DNA of 64,000 bases. It comes from Bacillota bacterium (lineage in GTDB: Bacteria; Bacillota; Clostridia; Lachnospirales; Lachnospiraceae). Positions 61,557-64,000 of this stretch are shown here, one piece after another. Made by a program: the position numbers and the translations under genes. The stretch is taken from NCBI GenBank assembly GCA_023420935.1, contig JAEZUR010000086.1, forward strand, positions 19,560 to 83,559, in the 5' to 3' direction. Each line of letters begins with the position of its first letter. Within the stretch, counting starts at the first letter, position 1. The notes under the pieces are model-generated. The model had not been told where the DNA came from. It saw nothing but the letters and a program-made list of their open reading frames with translations, and ran no database searches.

Positions 61557-64000
61557 TTATACTAAGTCTATTTTGATGGTATGCGGTTGATTATGATCTA
61601 GCGCCTCAATCACTTTTCTCTTAATTACATTGCATTCTTCTTCAGGTGAATATTCATTACCATCAATTAAGATACAACCCACTTTATAATCACCATATTC
61701 TTTTCGTTCTTTATTACGGTACTGTACTGTTAAATTCCTATCAGCAAACACTAAATCTACGGAAGCCATTTGATTCCTATCGTATTGCTCTGGAACCAGT
61801 TTAGGTTCTAGAACAAGGTCGCCAAAGCATCCCTTTACGCCAAAGATCTCAGTTAACACGGTTAACAATAACCAACTAGCAGCTCCTGTTAGATAGTGAT
61901 ATAACCCTCTTCCATTATCTCCAATATATTCTGGTACTCCTGGATAAATCCTGCTAGCCTTAAAGTCACTGCAATGTTTATATAAACTATTTATTACTTT
62001 ATAGCCTTCCTGTACGCGACCTCGTTGATAAAGAGCATTGCCATACATAACTGCCATATGAGAAAATACAGCGCCATTTTCTTTATGACCGTAAGCAAAA
62101 CCAAACATTCTACCTAAATCCGTTTTAATCTCTTGAAAATTGGTATTTAGTTTATAACCACCCACTGACTCCTCATACAAATAAGCATCTGCAGATGCTA
62201 TAATCTCTTTTACTTGCTCTTCTGTAGCTGTTTTGGACATAATGGTAAACACCTGACTGGTTAACATCATACGTGTGCCATTTTCCTGATCCCCTTCCAC
62301 TCTTCTACCATTATTATCGTAATATCCATTATACCATGAATGTCCACTTTTGTCGGTAATCCATTCACTTTTTCTTATATTCTCTTTGATCCAATTGGCT
62401 TTCTCTTGCAGATTAGCAGCTAACACGCTACTAGCTATCATCACCTTTTCACCACTTACCTTATGTTTACATAGCGTGCAATACTCATGTAAAAGAGCAC
62501 GCTTACTCTCAACATCATCGTAGATGCTTTGATTGCCCGCTAGCAGTATGATCAATTCCTTTGCTAACGCAATTTCTGTAATGCCCGTTTTCTCTAATGC
62601 TAAAATCAACTCTGCCATCTGTTCTAGGTTCCCACCATAAATAGAAGTAAAAGCAACGCTCTCTCCGCGTTCTTTCGCCATATCTAAGGCATCATTCCAG
62701 TCAGCACCGCGAAGACGCATATGATTATGTTCTCCTACATCGTAAAATGCTGCCAAATGCTGTATAAGCATATGCTCTAAAATGGTTCCCTGGTACTCTA
62801 TACCCTCCTGTGTACGTTGACGATTCCCATATTCTGTGGTCCAATTTGTATCCTTCTCTTCTCCTCTAACTGCTTGTGGATCTTTAAAATAGTTGGTCTC
62901 TGTCATAAGGATATCCAGATCACCACTTTGCATTATATAAAGATTGGTTGTTAAGAATGGCCACATGCCATGGTCCATCCACACTCTAGTGATGTTATTT
63001 CGATCTGCAATAAATTCACCTTGTTTCGTGCCGATAATGGTTGCATTGGTACCATCCATACGAACACCGCTAAAATTATCAATTAACATATTCTTAACGC
63101 CATGTGGGTTCATAATCAATAATGCTAGACAATCTTGCCATAAATCTCTCCATCCGCGACCACCTTTTCCATAATCATGATGTGGCAAAAAGGAGCAGCC
63201 ATAAATTCTTCGTAGCATAGGCTGAAAGTTTACCCAATGCATCCATGCATCAAATTCCTTTACTCCTGAAGTATAACTAACATTTATCTTATTCTCCCAG
63301 TATTCTTTGGTCTTAGCTAAAGATAGATTACAGTCCTTGGCATTCTGAAATCTTGCTACCGCGTCTTCTAATTCCACCTTGGAAGATCCATATCCCATAG
63401 CTATGATATATGTCTTTTCCTCTTGGGGATTTAATACTACGGTGTTAAACTGGATTCCCCCAAGTGCTTCATAACCGTCAATATAAGTACCAGCACTTAC
63501 TAACTTATTCCCATTTTCATAGAGCACTCTAGGATTTTCAAAGGAACCTCCTTCCCCAATGAATTCTTCCACACATGGGTAGAAACCAGCAGGTAGTTGT
63601 CCACAATCTTCACATCCAAATACACCGTATACGATTGAATTTTTTTGATGTCCTCGTTCATCAAAAGTTAACGTTGGATTGACAACAACACCCAGTTTTG
63701 TTGTTTCAATTCGATGTAACAGGGACGTTACATGTCTATGATCTCTTATATTATCTGCAGATCGTCCATATAGCGGAATGGCAGCTGTTGGTGTAACCTC
63801 CATATTTTGATCTGATTGATTCTTAATGGTAACAATCATCAATTCTAACTTTTCACCGGTATACGGAACATAAGAAATTATTTGTGAAGATAATCCATAT
63901 TCTTTTGAGTTCCTCCATAACTTATGCCACATAACTCCTGCTTCTAGCGTGGTTTGTTCTTTCTGCTTGGTAAACAAGTTCGATTGTTGATGTGCTGATT
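61557..64000 (-). CDS. GH94 glycoside phosphorylase, laminaribiose-type (partial, 5' end outside window)
   Basis: The frame is open to the window edge (814 residues seen); the native start is not in the window, since the first in-frame start (TTG 63977) lies within family homology. Motifs: GGRGWRDLWQDCLALL (about 275 from 63977), GVRMDGTNATIIG, RVWMDHGMWPF and catalytic-domain RGADWNDALD (Asp as acid catalyst, about 425). The WRDLWQD form is, as I remember, that of laminaribiose-type rather than cellobiose-type phosphorylases. It would cleave a beta-glucosyl disaccharide with phosphate to glucose-1-phosphate and glucose. First visible gene of the locus. Confidence 0.85.
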   Translation of the reverse strand, partial: SAHQQSNLFTKQKEQTTLEAGVMWHKLWRNSKEYGLSSQIISYVPYTGEKLELMIVTIKNQSDQNMEVTPTAAIPLYGRSADNIRDHRHVTSLLHRIETTKLGVVVNPTLTFDERGHQKNSIVYGVFGCEDCGQLPAGFYPCVEEFIGEGGSFENPRVLYENGNKLVSAGTYIDGYEALGGIQFNTVVLNPQEEKTYIIAMGYGSSKVELEDAVARFQNAKDCNLSLAKTKEYWENKINVSYTSGVKEFDAWMHWVNFQPMLRRIYGCSFLPHHDYGKGGRGWRDLWQDCLALLIMNPHGVKNMLIDNFSGVRMDGTNATIIGTKQGEFIADRNNITRVWMDHGMWPFLTTNLYIMQSGDLDILMTETNYFKDPQAVRGEEKDTNWTTEYGNRQRTQEGIEYQGTILEHMLIQHLAAFYDVGEHNHMRLRGADWNDALDMAKERGESVAFTSIYGGNLEQMAELILALEKTGITEIALAKELIILLAGNQSIYDDVESKRALLHEYCTLCKHKVSGEKVMIASSVLAANLQEKANWIKENIRKSEWITDKSGHSWYNGYYDNNGRRVEGDQENGTRMMLTSQVFTIMSKTATEEQVKEIIASADAYLYEESVGGYKLNTNFQEIKTDLGRMFGFAYGHKENGAVFSHMAVMYGNALYQRGRVQEGYKVINSLYKHCSDFKASRIYPGVPEYIGDNGRGLYHYLTGAASWLLLTVLTEIFGVKGCFGDLVLEPKLVPEQYDRNQMASVDLVFADRNLTVQYRNKERKEYGDYKVGCILIDGNEYSPEEECNVIKRKVIEALDHNQPHTIKIDLV

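Overview
The window is low-GC Firmicute DNA with Clostridia-type gene content: SpoVG, a GlgC/GlgD pair, DnaD- and DnaC-type helicase loading proteins, a QueT transporter, reverse rubrerythrin with PerR, and several complex [FeFe]-hydrogenase loci. Together these suggest an anaerobic, fermentative, polysaccharide-using member of the Lachnospiraceae, close to Lachnoclostridium (Clostridium) phytofermentans. This is inferred from protein character and gene order, not from a search. I see no rRNA, tRNA, CRISPR array, transposase or prophage.

Layout. 1-1920 (minus): the 5' part of an ABC-2 permease gene, its ATPase and a PadR repressor with a palindromic operator. 2130-8704 (minus): foldase lipoprotein, mfd, pth, a transglutaminase-like protein and spoVG. 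8774-11163 (minus): glgC-glgD. 11451-16699 (plus): murC, a DnaD-domain protein, a DnaC-type loader and prs; between murC and dnaD lie a DnaA-box cluster and an array of hairpin repeats. 16800-22199 (minus): class A PBP, a YhaN/YhaO-like (SbcCD-like) pair and a small tautomerase. 22304-24613 (plus): two small proteins, then an ECF sigma factor with its putative anti-sigma factor. 24717-27875: DODA-type dioxygenase, queT behind a candidate preQ1 riboswitch, and glpK.

27933-47907 is the hydrogen-metabolism region. On the minus strand are a PAS-containing sensory [FeFe]-hydrogenase (HydS-like) with a SpoIIE/PP2C-type phosphatase and a thioredoxin-fold [2Fe-2S] protein; a three-gene membrane/lipid-type operon (esterase, condensation-fold acyltransferase, zinc-ribbon membrane protein); and a second regulatory operon (DRTGG, RsbW-like ATPase, a hydrogenase-like Fe-S protein lacking the proton-shuttle cysteine, DRTGG, PHP). 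On the plus strand are two NuoE/NuoF/HydA-type multimeric hydrogenase operons. The first carries an extra HATPase and an extra [2Fe-2S] protein. The second is preceded by a near-consensus Rex operator. The probable logic is NAD(H)/ferredoxin-linked H2 production governed by redox (Rex) and by an H2- or redox-sensing phosphatase/ATPase circuit.

48067-49261 (plus): perR and reverse rubrerythrin share a 15-bp candidate PerR box. 49483-51124: a divergent TetR/ketopantoate-reductase-like pair lies between two identical 40-bp terminator hairpins. 51214-64000 (minus) is a beta-glucan utilisation locus: partial GH94 phosphorylase, cupin, YesM/YesN-type two-component system, lipoprotein binding protein, two ABC permeases and a second, larger GH94/GH161-like phosphorylase. 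It would import beta-gluco-oligosaccharides and cleave them phosphorolytically.

The most unusual non-coding content is a set of three long palindromic elements (around 23054, 31223 and 43239) with unrelated stem sequences but a similar core, and the 13000-13290 DnaA-box and hairpin region.
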